64,000 nucleotides of DNA from Paenibacillus andongensis (GTDB lineage Bacteria > Bacillota > Bacilli > Paenibacillales > NBRC-103111). Of the stretch, positions 8,955 to 18,557 are shown piece after piece. Position 1 is the stretch's first letter. Every line of letters starts with the position of its first letter. Position numbers and translations under genes: made by a program. The stretch spans positions 3,603,001 to 3,667,000 of the forward strand of contig NZ_CP104467.1 in assembly GCF_025369935.1 (NCBI RefSeq), given 5' to 3'. Under the pieces are notes generated by a model that was not told the origin of the DNA, searched no databases, and saw nothing but the letters and a program-made list of their open reading frames with translations.

Positions 8955-9749
8955 TTGAAGCAAAGGATCGTCACGGGAGTCATTGCCGGGCTCGTATTCA
9001 TTACGTTATTAGTATTAGGTGGTTATTGGTACGCGGGATTAATCGTGTTACTGTCAATTATCGGCTATCGTGAATATATGCAAATGAATGGCTTCACGAA
9101 GTATAAATTAACAGCGGTTGTTGGTTTAATCTCCTTGTTATACTTAACGGTGCCATGGGAAACGTTTGGTGGTTCACTTCCCGTTTCTACGTCCGCTATT
9201 ATTTGGCTGACTATGTTTGTCTTGCTTTTCATAACAGTCGCTTCAAAAAATACGATTACAATCGATCAGGTTTCTGTTATTTTGCTTGGTGTCATTTACA
9301 TAGGTTTTGGATTCAATTATATGATTGCTACACGCTTAGCGGAGCATGGCTTATTTTGGTCAATCGTTGTATTTGTATGTATTTGGGCTTCGGATTCTGG
9401 AGCTTATTTTGTCGGTTCGAAGTTGGGTAAACATCCTCTATGGCCGCAAATCAGTCCTAAGAAGTCAATTGAGGGTGCTATAGGTGGCGTCGTTATTTCG
9501 ATGATTGCCGCGCTAGGTTTTGCTTGGTATGCACCGGATATGCTTGGGCTTGGCAAGGCTTTGGTGCTTGGCTTCGTTATTGCTGTAGTTGGACAAGTCG
9601 GAGACTTAATACAATCAGCTTATAAGAGAGTTAAGGGGATTAAAGATACGGGAACCTTGCTTCCCGGGCACGGTGGTGTACTCGATCGAATGGATAGTTG
9701 GCTTATCGTATTTCCATTTATTCATTGGCTTGGAATTCTTACTCACTAA
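8955..9749 (+). CDS. cdsA: Phosphatidate cytidylyltransferase (CDP-diglyceride synthase)
   Basis: A 264-residue integral membrane enzyme with about eight hydrophobic segments. The C-terminal CDS signature is clear (KRVKGIKDTGTLLPGHGG then VLDRMDSW), as is SPKKSIEGAIGG. It converts phosphatidic acid and CTP to CDP-diacylglycerol for phospholipid synthesis and thereby feeds PgsA, encoded later in the window. Start: TTG 8955 lies 7 bases after AGGGGGA; the ATG at 8919 has no ribosome site at a workable distance. Confidence 0.94.
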   Translation: MKQRIVTGVIAGLVFITLLVLGGYWYAGLIVLLSIIGYREYMQMNGFTKYKLTAVVGLISLLYLTVPWETFGGSLPVSTSAIIWLTMFVLLFITVASKNTITIDQVSVILLGVIYIGFGFNYMIATRLAEHGLFWSIVVFVCIWASDSGAYFVGSKLGKHPLWPQISPKKSIEGAIGGVVISMIAALGFAWYAPDMLGLGKALVLGFVIAVVGQVGDLIQSAYKRVKGIKDTGTLLPGHGGVLDRMDSWLIVFPFIHWLGILTH

Positions 9750-9773
9750 CAGTCATAGGAGAGGTGGAATAGG

Positions 9774-10919
9774 ATGAAACGGATTGCCATTCTGGGTTCA
9801 ACAGGGTCTATTGGTACACAAACCTTGGATATTGCTCAGCATGCCCCAGATAAATTTCAGATTGAAGCATTATCTGGCGGTTATAATAGTCAATTATTGA
9901 TTGAACAGGTTAAAAAGTTTCACCCCAAAATTGTATCGGTTGCGACCAAGGAACTGGCCGACGAAGTTTCTAGAAATGTTTCGTCATCAACCAAGGTGTT
10001 ATATGGTGAAGAGGGATTAATGGAAGTCGCGGCATCAACTGATGCAGATTTGGTAGTAACAGCGTTGGTAGGGAGTCAGGGGCTTAAGCCAACAATGGCA
10101 GCGATAGAAGCTGGTAAACACATTGGTCTTGCAAATAAGGAGACGCTAGTGAGTGCAGGCCATATCGTAAAGGATGCGATTCGTCGAAAAGGAGTGTCTT
10201 TGCTGCCAATCGATAGTGAGCATTCGGCTATCTTTCAATGTTTGAATGGCGAGAATCGCTCACAAATAGACAAGATTATACTAACCGCATCTGGTGGTTC
10301 CTTTCGGGATCGGTCACGTGGAGAATTAGAAGGAGTAACGGTCGAGCAAGCCCTCCAACATCCGAATTGGTCGATGGGAGCCAAGATTACGATTGATTCC
10401 GCAACGATGGTCAATAAAGGCCTTGAGGTCATTGAAGCTCACTGGTTATTCGATCTCTCCTATGACCAAATAGATGTTCTTATTCATCCTGAAAGTGTCA
10501 TTCATTCCTTTGTAGAATTTGTTGACAATAGTGTTATTGCTCAGCTTGGCAATCCGGATATGAGAGTTCCTATCCAATACGCATTAACCTATCCAGACAG
10601 ATATCCCACGCCTACCAATCGGTTAGATCTGGCTGCCATCGGAAAGCTTCATTTTCGCGAGATGGATTACAATCGGTATCCATGTTTGCGAATGGCCTTT
10701 GAAAGCGGCAAACAGGGAGGCACTTCACCTACTGTGTATAATGCAGCGAACGAAATCGCTGTTGCACGCTTCCTCAAAGGTGAGATTACGTTCTTGCAAA
10801 TTGAACAGATCATTGATGCTGTTTTGCAAAAACACGAGACCCATTCGAACCCTCATCTAGAGGTCATTCATGAGCAGGATATTTGGGCAAGAGCCATGGC
10901 ATCATCCATCGTATTTTAA
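9774..10919 (+). CDS. dxr: 1-deoxy-D-xylulose 5-phosphate reductoisomerase
   Basis: A 381-residue IspC/Dxr with an N-terminal NADPH-binding Rossmann motif (LGSTGSIGTQTLDI), metal and substrate residues in PIDSEHSAIFQ, and the flexible-loop neighbourhood SGGSFRD. It makes 2-C-methyl-D-erythritol 4-phosphate, the committed step of the MEP isoprenoid pathway that supplies UppS. ATG 9774 follows GAGAGGTGG. A terminator follows the gene, ending the uppS-cdsA-dxr block. Confidence 0.97.
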   Translation: MKRIAILGSTGSIGTQTLDIAQHAPDKFQIEALSGGYNSQLLIEQVKKFHPKIVSVATKELADEVSRNVSSSTKVLYGEEGLMEVAASTDADLVVTALVGSQGLKPTMAAIEAGKHIGLANKETLVSAGHIVKDAIRRKGVSLLPIDSEHSAIFQCLNGENRSQIDKIILTASGGSFRDRSRGELEGVTVEQALQHPNWSMGAKITIDSATMVNKGLEVIEAHWLFDLSYDQIDVLIHPESVIHSFVEFVDNSVIAQLGNPDMRVPIQYALTYPDRYPTPTNRLDLAAIGKLHFREMDYNRYPCLRMAFESGKQGGTSPTVYNAANEIAVARFLKGEITFLQIEQIIDAVLQKHETHSNPHLEVIHEQDIWARAMASSIVF

Positions 10920-10926
10920 TTTCATG

Positions 10927-10964
10927 AGAGCTTAGGTCAGCGAGGTTGGCTCGGCTCTTTTTTT
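10927..10964 (+). terminator. Intrinsic terminator after dxr
   Basis: AGAGC (10927-10931) pairs with GCTCT (10954-10958) around an internal, partly paired segment, followed by a run of Ts to 10964. Confidence 0.65.
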
Positions 10965-11111
10965 CAATCAATCACCTAGGCGCTTTATAAAGTAAAGTCT
11001 AATTCAAACTCCCGGCTCGTATACTGTGCTAAAAGGGCATAGCTTGTATTCAGCAGTTCAATAATGGTAATCTAAGAACATGCTGTCCATACATGGATGC
11101 TTAGAAGGCAG

Positions 11112-11170
11112 GTTTTCAAACGAAAACGTTATGGTTTTTGCAAACATAGGTAAGTTTTCAGAAGAAAACT
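11112..11170 (+). promoter_or_regulatory. Two tandem GTTTTC-N4-GAAAAC palindromes upstream of rseP
   Basis: GTTTTC/GAAAAC at 11112-11127 and AGTTTTC/GAAAACT at 11153-11170 share the same arms and a 4-base centre. Their centres are exactly 42 bases apart, about four helical turns. The second ends just before the rseP ribosome site. They could be a pair of operator sites or small RNA hairpins; no known regulator is identified. Confidence 0.45.
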
Positions 11171-11188
11171 CGAAGGAGGAAATACGAC

Positions 11189-12448
11189 TTGTCAGCCATA
11201 GAAGTTGGATTGAAGGTTATTTTGTTGTTTTTCGTTCTCGTTACGATTCATGAATGGGGTCATTTTTACTTTGCGAAACGCGCAGGCATCTTAGTTCGTG
11301 AATTTGCAATCGGCTTTGGACCCAAAATTTTCTCATATAAAAAAGGGGAAACGCGCTATACTTTACGCATTTTGCCAATTGGTGGATTCGTTCGGATGGC
11401 AGGGGAAGACCCAGAAATCGTCCAAGTGAACCCAGGACAAACGGTTGCCGTTAAATTAAATAAACAAAATGAAGTGTCATCTCTATATCTTGATCAACTA
11501 GATCGGCGCTCAAATGTTATTATTGGTGTCGTGGAACAGATTGATTTAGAAAGAGCGCTTCAAGTATCACTTGATGTTGACGGAGAAAGGGTTACTTATC
11601 CCATTGATCCACAAGCTATGATGGTGACCAAAGGGACAGAGACACAGATTGCTCCATATGATCGTCAGTTTGGTTCGAAAACGGTAGGCCAGAGAGCCAT
11701 TGCTATCGTCATGGGGCCTGTGATGAACTTCATCCTCGCCATTGTGTTGTTCTTAATCGTTGTTATTATGTCGGGTGTATTTACAAACGTTAAGCTGGAT
11801 TCCGTACTTGCAGGTAAGGCCGGCGAGAAGTCAGGTCTTCACAAAGGGGATATCATCATATCGATTGATAATCAGCCAATTGGTGATGACCGCGAGAAGC
11901 TTGTCACCTCAATTCAATACTCCGCAGGAAAGCCGATGACCTGGGTTGTGGATCGTGCTGGGAATCCAATTACACTTCAAGTTACACCTGAAATGGAAGC
12001 AGGGGCTGGCAAGCTCGGCGTAGTCATTTCTGGGGATCGCAGAAGCGCAACCTTTAGCGAAGTATTAACTGGCACATACGAACAAGTCGTTGGAACAACG
12101 ATTGGCATTGTCACAGGTTTAAAGAAGCTAGTTATGCTGCAGTTTAAACTTGATGATCTTGGCGGACCTGTCCGGACAGCTCAAGTATCAGCTGAGTTTG
12201 CCAAAATGGGAATAACTTACTTAATCTCGTGGGCAGCTACGTTAAGCTTGTATCTTGGTATATTTAATCTCCTGCCTATTCCTGCTTTAGATGGAAGTCG
12301 ACTTCTATTTATGGGTCTAGAGGCATTACGCGGGAAACCAATTGATCCGAACCGAGAAAGTATGGTTCATTTTGTTGGTTTTGCACTGCTCATGCTGCTC
12401 ATGGTGGCAGTTACTTACAATGATATTTTAAGATTAATTAAGGGATAG
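11189..12448 (+). CDS. rseP: Site-2 intramembrane zinc metalloprotease (RseP/RasP)
   Basis: A 419-residue M50 protease. The zinc site VTIHEWGH lies in the first transmembrane helix (about residue 20) and the third zinc ligand in NLLPIPALDGSRL near residue 365; a PDZ domain sits at about 205-275. Its B. subtilis counterpart RasP cleaves anti-sigma factors, FtsL and signal-peptide remnants in the membrane. Start TTG 11189 lies 9 bases after AAGGAGG. The 269-base upstream gap holds paired palindromes but no clear sigma-A promoter. Confidence 0.95.
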   Translation: MSAIEVGLKVILLFFVLVTIHEWGHFYFAKRAGILVREFAIGFGPKIFSYKKGETRYTLRILPIGGFVRMAGEDPEIVQVNPGQTVAVKLNKQNEVSSLYLDQLDRRSNVIIGVVEQIDLERALQVSLDVDGERVTYPIDPQAMMVTKGTETQIAPYDRQFGSKTVGQRAIAIVMGPVMNFILAIVLFLIVVIMSGVFTNVKLDSVLAGKAGEKSGLHKGDIIISIDNQPIGDDREKLVTSIQYSAGKPMTWVVDRAGNPITLQVTPEMEAGAGKLGVVISGDRRSATFSEVLTGTYEQVVGTTIGIVTGLKKLVMLQFKLDDLGGPVRTAQVSAEFAKMGITYLISWAATLSLYLGIFNLLPIPALDGSRLLFMGLEALRGKPIDPNRESMVHFVGFALLMLLMVAVTYNDILRLIKG

Positions 12449-12469
12449 TCCTAAATTGTAGGAGGGTTT

Positions 12470-13918
12470 ATGTCAAACGATAAACAGTTTGTTAAAGAGA
12501 TAACACCACAGGGAGAGGATTTCTCCCGTTGGTACATAGATGTGATCAAGAAAGCTGATCTGATGAGTTATTCGCCAGTGCGCGGCTGTATCGTGTTTAA
12601 ACCGGATGGCTTTGAAATATGGGAAAACATACAACGTGAACTCGATAGTAAGTTTAAAGAAACGGGTCACCGGAACGCTTATTTCCCTTTGTTTATTCCA
12701 GAGAGTTTTTTCCAGAAGGAAAAAGAACACGTGGAAGGTTTTAATCCAGAGCTGCCTTGGGTCACTGAAGCAGGTGGAGAGAAGCTCGAAGAACGTCTAG
12801 CTATTCGTCCAACTTCGGAAACGATGATTGGTCACATGTATTCGGAATGGATCAACTCCTATCGCGATCTTCCCCTTTTGATTAATCAATGGGCTAACGT
12901 TGTTCGCTGGGAAAAGCGCACATTGCCTTTCCTGCGAACTACAGAGTTCTTGTGGCAAGAAGGTCATACGGCTCATGAAGATGAGCAGGATGCTCGCCGC
13001 GAAACGATGCAAATGCTGGAGGTATACCGCCAATTTGCGGAAGATTTCTTAGCGATCCCAGTCATCGTTGGGCAGAAGACTCCTTCCGAGAAGTTCGCAG
13101 GAGCTGTTGATACGTTCTCCATCGAAGCAATGATGAAAGATGGGAAAGCGGTGCAAGCAGGGACCTCTCACTATCTAGGTACGAATTTTGCAGTTGCATT
13201 CGATATCAAGTTCTTGGACCGTGAAAATCAGCATCAGTTTGCACATACAACTTCATGGGGAGTTAGTACTCGACTCATCGGTGCACTTATCATGGTGCAT
13301 GGCGATGATCGTGGATTGGTATTGCCGCCTAAAGTTGCCCCTACACAGGTCATCATGATTCCGATTGGTCCGCCAAAAACACGTGAACAAGTGATTGGAC
13401 GAGTAGACGAATTATATGCTGAGCTTAAGAAAGCTTGCGTTCGAGTTAAAGTAGATGATCGTGCAGACCAAAGCCCAGGTTGGAAATTTAATGAATATGA
13501 AATGCGCGGTGTACCGATTCGTGTTGAATTAGGGCCTCGAGATATGGAAAATGGACAAGTTGTTCTTGTCTCTCGTGTAAGCGGGGAGAAGAAAACAGTG
13601 CAGCAAGCGAATTTTGTCGAAGAAATTCAAAATTTACTTGCTGAGATTCATCAGCAGATGTATGATAAAGCGAAGCAGTTCCGTGACGAGCATTACATAG
13701 CGGTGGATTCCATTGATGAGTTCAAAACGTTCTTGGAGACCAAGCGCGGGTTTGCTCTAGCTGGCTGGTGCGGCTCTGACGCTTGTGAAGAGCAAGTGAA
13801 GCAAGAAACGGGTGCAACAAGCCGGAATATTCCTTTCACACCTTCAGAAACGAAATCAACATGTCTGGTTTGTGGCGATGCTGCTAAACATACGGTCGTT
13901 TTTGGCCGAAGTTATTAA
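12470..13918 (+). CDS. proS: Prolyl-tRNA synthetase, archaeal/eukaryal-like (type 3)
   Basis: A 482-residue class II synthetase charging tRNA-Pro. Motif 2 (VVRWEKRTLPFLRTTEFLWQ) runs directly into the catalytic core without the roughly 180-residue INS editing insertion of the standard bacterial enzyme. A C-terminal four-Cys zinc-like domain (GWCGSDACEEQ and STCLVCGDA) and a terminal Tyr are typical of the archaeal/eukaryal-like class. B. subtilis carries the long bacterial type at this locus. ATG 12470 follows AGGAGGG. Confidence 0.95.
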   Translation: MSNDKQFVKEITPQGEDFSRWYIDVIKKADLMSYSPVRGCIVFKPDGFEIWENIQRELDSKFKETGHRNAYFPLFIPESFFQKEKEHVEGFNPELPWVTEAGGEKLEERLAIRPTSETMIGHMYSEWINSYRDLPLLINQWANVVRWEKRTLPFLRTTEFLWQEGHTAHEDEQDARRETMQMLEVYRQFAEDFLAIPVIVGQKTPSEKFAGAVDTFSIEAMMKDGKAVQAGTSHYLGTNFAVAFDIKFLDRENQHQFAHTTSWGVSTRLIGALIMVHGDDRGLVLPPKVAPTQVIMIPIGPPKTREQVIGRVDELYAELKKACVRVKVDDRADQSPGWKFNEYEMRGVPIRVELGPRDMENGQVVLVSRVSGEKKTVQQANFVEEIQNLLAEIHQQMYDKAKQFRDEHYIAVDSIDEFKTFLETKRGFALAGWCGSDACEEQVKQETGATSRNIPFTPSETKSTCLVCGDAAKHTVVFGRSY

Positions 13919-13926
13919 TGACAATC

Positions 13927-13969
13927 AAGGGCAAATGGAAGCAATAATTCCATTGCCCTTGGTATTTTT
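13927..13969 (+). terminator. Intrinsic terminator between proS and polC
   Basis: AAGGGCAAATGGAA (13927-13940) pairs with TTCCATTGCCCTT (13948-13960) with one bulged base, followed after GGTA by TTTTT. Confidence 0.75.
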
Positions 13970-13984
13970 ATGGGGAGGCTGTTC

Positions 13985-16900
13985 ATGAGTAATTTGGCTG
14001 ATAAACGGAATCGCTTTGAGCTTTTGATGCAGCAAGCCGAGATTCCAGCCGATATCGTGCGGTCATTTTTTGCGGAAGGCTACATCGAGCAGGTAGAAAT
14101 TAGTCGTAAAAATCGCGACTGGACCTTTTATTTGGTGAAAAATGAAATTGTGCCTCAGAATATTTACCGCTCTTTTTGTAAAATGATTCAAGAGAAGTTC
14201 GCTCAAATTGCGAAGATTCGTTTTATTTGGAAATATGAGCAAGTAGAACCTGCTGCCTTGGTAGAGGAATACTGGAGCCTATTTATGGAATGGCTGCAGC
14301 GAGAAGTAGCATCGATTAACGGTTGGATGTCGAAATCAAGGTTTGAGGTACAAGGTCATACACTAACGCTTATTATGCTTGATCAGATCGGACTTGAACT
14401 TGCTAAAAAGAAAAATGTAGATATGTTCATACGGAACTTTTTTCATAACTTTTTTCAAACAGAATTAAACGTAAAATATGCGGTTAGTGATTCTACTGAG
14501 ATCGAAGCTGAGTACGAGAAATTTGCGAAGCAGCGCGAGCAAGGCGAGAAGACCATCACCCAAGAGATCATGATGTCCATCGACATGGAAGAAGAAGAAT
14601 CCTCATTACCAGATACGGATCTCAAGCTTGTCATGGGTATTGATATCAAAGAAGTGCCAACACCTCTGAAAGACATTCAAGAAGAAGAGAAGAAAGTGAC
14701 GGTTCAAGGTACCGTATTTGGACTAGACGTCAAGGAATTGAGAAATGGAAACACGTTATTTACATTTAACCTGACCGACTTTACTGATTCTTTGGCGATG
14801 AAGGTATTTGCGAAAACCAAAGATGATGTGAAGATTATGAGCTTGCTTGCGAATGGAACATGGATTAGAGCGCGAGGTAAGGTCGAATATGATCGTTTCA
14901 TGCAAATTCCTGAACTTGTCATGATTCCAAACGACCTGTATGAAGTCATGGCGCCTAAAGATCGTATGGACGATGCCGCTGAGAAGCGTGTTGAGTTTCA
15001 TTTGCACACGACCATGAGTACGATGGATGCATTAACACCGATCGATCAGTATGTGAAAATGGCAGCTAAATGGGGACATAAAGCCATCGCGGTTACCGAT
15101 CATAGTAACATTCAATGTTTCCCTGATGCTGGAAAAGCAGCCAAAAAGCACGGAATTAAAGTGATTTATGGTGTGGAAGCCAACGTTGTGAATGACTCTG
15201 TTCCTATTGTGATGAATGGTCGGGATATGGATCTGAAGCAAGCAACATATGTGATATTTGACGTAGAGACAACGGGACTTTCGGTTACCAATAATCGAAT
15301 TATCGAGCTTGCAGGTGTTAAAATGCAGGACGGTAAAGAAATTGAGCGATTTGCAACGTTCATTAATCCCCACGAGAAAATTCCTTACAACATTCAACAA
15401 TTGACGAACATTAACGATGACATGGTCAAAGATGCGCCTGATATTGAGGAAGAGCTTCCTAAGTTCATTGAGTTTGTTGGTGATTGCGTTCTCGTAGCCC
15501 ATAATGCACGATTTGATATGGGGTTCCTTCAAGCGAATTTGAAACGTATGGGATTGCCGGAGGTTACGAACTCCGTTCTTGATACCCTAGAGCTTGCTAG
15601 ATTTTTATTCCCTTCCATGAAGAACCATCGTTTGAATACGTTGTCGGATAAATTTAAAGTAGGCTTGGACAACCATCACCGTGCGATTGATGACTCTATT
15701 GCATTAGGTTTTGTTTTATATCATTTAATTAACGAGGCTAATGATCGACAAATATCGAATCTTGCTAAATTGAATGATTATGTTGGAAAAGATTTGTCCA
15801 ATCAGCGCCCTTTTCATTGTTGTGTTTATGCGTTAAATGCCGTAGGGAAGAAGAACTTATTCAAACTTATATCCTTATCTCATACAACCTATTTACAGCG
15901 TTCCGCAACAATTCCCAAAAGTGTGCTGGTAGAATTAAGAGAAGGTCTTCTTATCACCTCTGGATGTGAAAAAGGGGAATTCTTTGAAGCTGTGCTTAAT
16001 AAATCGATCGAAGAAGCCGAGCAAGTGGCTGAGTTCTATGACATCCTTGAAATTCAACCTGTGAGCTATAACATGCATCTAGTAGAAAAGGGGCTTGTTG
16101 GCAGCGTTGAAGATTTAGAAAATGCTGTGCGACGCGTTTGTGAGATTGGTTATAAGACTGGCAAACCGGTTATTGCTACAGGGAACGCGCATTATCTGAA
16201 TCCTCGTGAAAAAGTATGCAGAGATATTACGATTAATGGGATTACTGGGTTTAGCCCACTCAAAGCGATGAAGAAACCGGATGCTCATTTCCGTACAACC
16301 AAAGAGATGCTGGAAGAATTCAAGTTTCTTGGTGAAGAAAAGGCATTTGAAGTTGTCGTGCGCAGTACGAATGACCTGGCAGATCGGTTCGAAGTCATTG
16401 AACTATTCCCGGATAAGTTGTTCACACCCATTATCGAAGGGGCCGACGAAGAAATTCGGACAACCTGTTATAATACAGCGAAGTCCATGTATGGGGACGA
16501 ACTTCCGGAAGTCATTATAGCCCGGCTTGAGAAAGAGCTTGTTCCGATTATTAAGTTCGGTTTCTCTGCCAACTATTTGATTTCTGAACGTCTTGTGAAA
16601 AAGTCGAATGCGGACGGTTATCTCGTAGGTTCAAGGGGTTCCGTTGGTTCTTCCGTCGTTGCGATGATGTTAGGAATTTCCGAGGTTAATCCGCTGCCTC
16701 CTCATTATATATGTGTATCATGCCAGCATAGTGAGTGGTTCCTAGACGGGAGCGTTCCGAGTGGATTCGACCTTCCGAACAAAGTTTGCCCGAATTGCGG
16801 CGGTAATTTAAAAGGTGACGGTCACGACATTCCGTTTGAGACCTTTCTTGGCTTTAAAGGGGATAAGGTTCCCGATATTGATTTGAACTTCTCCGGAGAT

Positions 16901-18295
16901 TATCAACCCGTTGCCCATAATTACACCAAGGAAATTTTTGGTGAGAAAAATGTATTCCGCGCGGGGACCATAGGTACTGTCGCTGAAAAGACTGCTTTCG
17001 GTTTTGTAAAAAAGTACGAGGAAGAACAAGGTCAGAAGTGGCGAGGTGCTGAAATTAGCCGATTGGCTGCTGGTTGTACAGGGGTTAAGCGAAGCACGGG
17101 GCAGCATCCCGGCGGTATTGTCGTAGTACCGGATTATATGGAAGTTGATGACATCACACCTGTGCAATATCCAGCTGATGATAAGAATTCGGAATGGAAA
17201 ACGACCCATTTTGATTATCATGCCTTTGATGCCAATTTGCTGAAACTTGATATTCTCGGACACGACGATCCGACGATGATGCGGATGCTGCAGGATTTAA
17301 CAGGTGTTGATCCAACAACCATTCCGATGAATGATGCGAAAGCGATGAGTATTTTCAACTCGACGGAAGCGCTTGGGGTCAGACCGGATCAAATCCGATC
17401 TCCTGTAGCCACTTATGGTGTTCCTGAAATGGGAACCAAGTTCGTTCGTCAGATGCTTCAGGAAACGCAGCCGAGCTCCTTTGCCGACTTATTGCAAATT
17501 TCGGGATTATCCCATGGAACGGGCGTTTGGCTTGGTAATGCACAGGAGTTAATTAAAAAAGGGATTTGTAACATTAAGACCGTTATTGGTTGTCGGGATG
17601 ACATCATGCTCTACTTGATTTATAAAGCAGGCATGGATGCAGGTCTTGCTTTTAAAATTACCGAGAGTGTTCGTAAAGGTAAGGGGCTTACAGATGAGTG
17701 GAAAGATGAGATGAAACGCTGTAATGTGCCAGCATGGTATATCGAATCTTGTGAACGGATTGAGTATATGTTTCCAAAAGCGCACGCTGCTGCTTACGTT
17801 ATCTCAGCTGTTCGTACAGCTTACTTTAAGGTGTATCATCCAATTGCTTATTATGCGACATACTTTAGTGTTCGTGCAGCGGACTTTGATCTTGAACTTC
17901 TCTGCCAAGGATATGATGCGATTCTTAAAAAGTTGATTGAGATTGAAGAGAAAGGCTTCCAGGCGCTGCCGAAGGAGAAAGCAATGGTATCCATTCTTGA
18001 AATGTCACTCGAAATGACGTCTCGTGGCTTCAGTTTCAAGCCAATTGACATTTATCGATCGGATGCGACACGGTTTATTATCGATGGTACATCACTTATC
18101 CCGCCATTTGCGGCAATGTCAGGTATCGGTGATAATGCAGCCAAAAATATTGCCGCTGCCAAGGAAGAGGGCGACTTCCTCTCCATCGAGGATTTCCAAA
18201 ACCGATCCAAAGCCTCAAAGACGGTCATAGAGATGCTCAGTGCTATGGGATGTTTCCGCGGACTGCCGGAATCGAATCAATTGTCCTTATTCTAA
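13985..18295 (+). CDS. polC: DNA polymerase III alpha subunit, Gram-positive PolC type
   Basis: A 1436-residue replicative polymerase. In order: N-terminal domain, an OB fold (about 235-320), a PHP domain opened by VEFHLHTTMS (about 335), an inserted DEDDh 3'-5' proofreading exonuclease (FDVETTGLS about 421, ARFDMGF, HHRAIDDS), a Cys4 zinc finger (about 909-940), and the C-family catalytic palm with PDIDLNFSGD (about 962). It is the leading-strand replicase of Firmicutes. ATG 13985 is selected 6 bases after GGGGAGG; the upstream ATG at 13970 overlaps that site. Confidence 0.98.
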   Translation: MSNLADKRNRFELLMQQAEIPADIVRSFFAEGYIEQVEISRKNRDWTFYLVKNEIVPQNIYRSFCKMIQEKFAQIAKIRFIWKYEQVEPAALVEEYWSLFMEWLQREVASINGWMSKSRFEVQGHTLTLIMLDQIGLELAKKKNVDMFIRNFFHNFFQTELNVKYAVSDSTEIEAEYEKFAKQREQGEKTITQEIMMSIDMEEEESSLPDTDLKLVMGIDIKEVPTPLKDIQEEEKKVTVQGTVFGLDVKELRNGNTLFTFNLTDFTDSLAMKVFAKTKDDVKIMSLLANGTWIRARGKVEYDRFMQIPELVMIPNDLYEVMAPKDRMDDAAEKRVEFHLHTTMSTMDALTPIDQYVKMAAKWGHKAIAVTDHSNIQCFPDAGKAAKKHGIKVIYGVEANVVNDSVPIVMNGRDMDLKQATYVIFDVETTGLSVTNNRIIELAGVKMQDGKEIERFATFINPHEKIPYNIQQLTNINDDMVKDAPDIEEELPKFIEFVGDCVLVAHNARFDMGFLQANLKRMGLPEVTNSVLDTLELARFLFPSMKNHRLNTLSDKFKVGLDNHHRAIDDSIALGFVLYHLINEANDRQISNLAKLNDYVGKDLSNQRPFHCCVYALNAVGKKNLFKLISLSHTTYLQRSATIPKSVLVELREGLLITSGCEKGEFFEAVLNKSIEEAEQVAEFYDILEIQPVSYNMHLVEKGLVGSVEDLENAVRRVCEIGYKTGKPVIATGNAHYLNPREKVCRDITINGITGFSPLKAMKKPDAHFRTTKEMLEEFKFLGEEKAFEVVVRSTNDLADRFEVIELFPDKLFTPIIEGADEEIRTTCYNTAKSMYGDELPEVIIARLEKELVPIIKFGFSANYLISERLVKKSNADGYLVGSRGSVGSSVVAMMLGISEVNPLPPHYICVSCQHSEWFLDGSVPSGFDLPNKVCPNCGGNLKGDGHDIPFETFLGFKGDKVPDIDLNFSGDYQPVAHNYTKEIFGEKNVFRAGTIGTVAEKTAFGFVKKYEEEQGQKWRGAEISRLAAGCTGVKRSTGQHPGGIVVVPDYMEVDDITPVQYPADDKNSEWKTTHFDYHAFDANLLKLDILGHDDPTMMRMLQDLTGVDPTTIPMNDAKAMSIFNSTEALGVRPDQIRSPVATYGVPEMGTKFVRQMLQETQPSSFADLLQISGLSHGTGVWLGNAQELIKKGICNIKTVIGCRDDIMLYLIYKAGMDAGLAFKITESVRKGKGLTDEWKDEMKRCNVPAWYIESCERIEYMFPKAHAAAYVISAVRTAYFKVYHPIAYYATYFSVRAADFDLELLCQGYDAILKKLIEIEEKGFQALPKEKAMVSILEMSLEMTSRGFSFKPIDIYRSDATRFIIDGTSLIPPFAAMSGIGDNAAKNIAAAKEEGDFLSIEDFQNRSKASKTVIEMLSAMGCFRGLPESNQLSLF

Positions 18296-18402
18296 GCATA
18301 GAATTCTGTTTCTAAAGATAAATTTTAAAGTTGATGCTTCCGAAGTGAGTTTGCTAAAGAAAACTTTTAGCTGTCAAGTGAAAATGATTAACAAGTTTGC
18401 TA

Positions 18403-18432
18403 TTGTAATGCAAAGAATGGTTATGGTATAAT
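18403..18432 (+). promoter_or_regulatory. Sigma-A-type promoter of the rimP-nusA-infB operon
   Basis: TTGTAA (18403-18408), an 18-base spacer and a perfect TATAAT (18427-18432) preceded by an extended -10 TGG. It lies 125 bases before rimP and drives the conserved nusA operon. Confidence 0.8.
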
Positions 18433-18468
18433 TTTTATTGGCAATAATGAGGATATCATCTTGTGATT

Positions 18469-18492
18469 AAAGAGTGGGGAAACCCACTCTTT
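18469..18492 (+). promoter_or_regulatory. Strong GAAA-tetraloop hairpin in the rimP leader
   Basis: AAAGAGTGGG (18469-18478) and CCCACTCTTT (18483-18492) form a perfect 10-base-pair stem closed by a GNRA-type GAAA loop. It is followed by ACATTTTG, a weak T-tract. It could be an attenuator sensitive to NusA, or an RNA-stability element; function is inferred. Confidence 0.6.
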
Positions 18493-18557
18493 ACATTTTG
18501 ATATAGGACTTTTCGGAATGCGATTAAGGAAAGTCAATTTAGGAGGTACATTTATCT

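Noticed and set aside
10965-11111. Sigma-A or ECF-type promoter for rseP
   Set aside because: TATACT- and CGTATA-like -10 words occur near 11020, but no acceptable -35 stands at the right distance.
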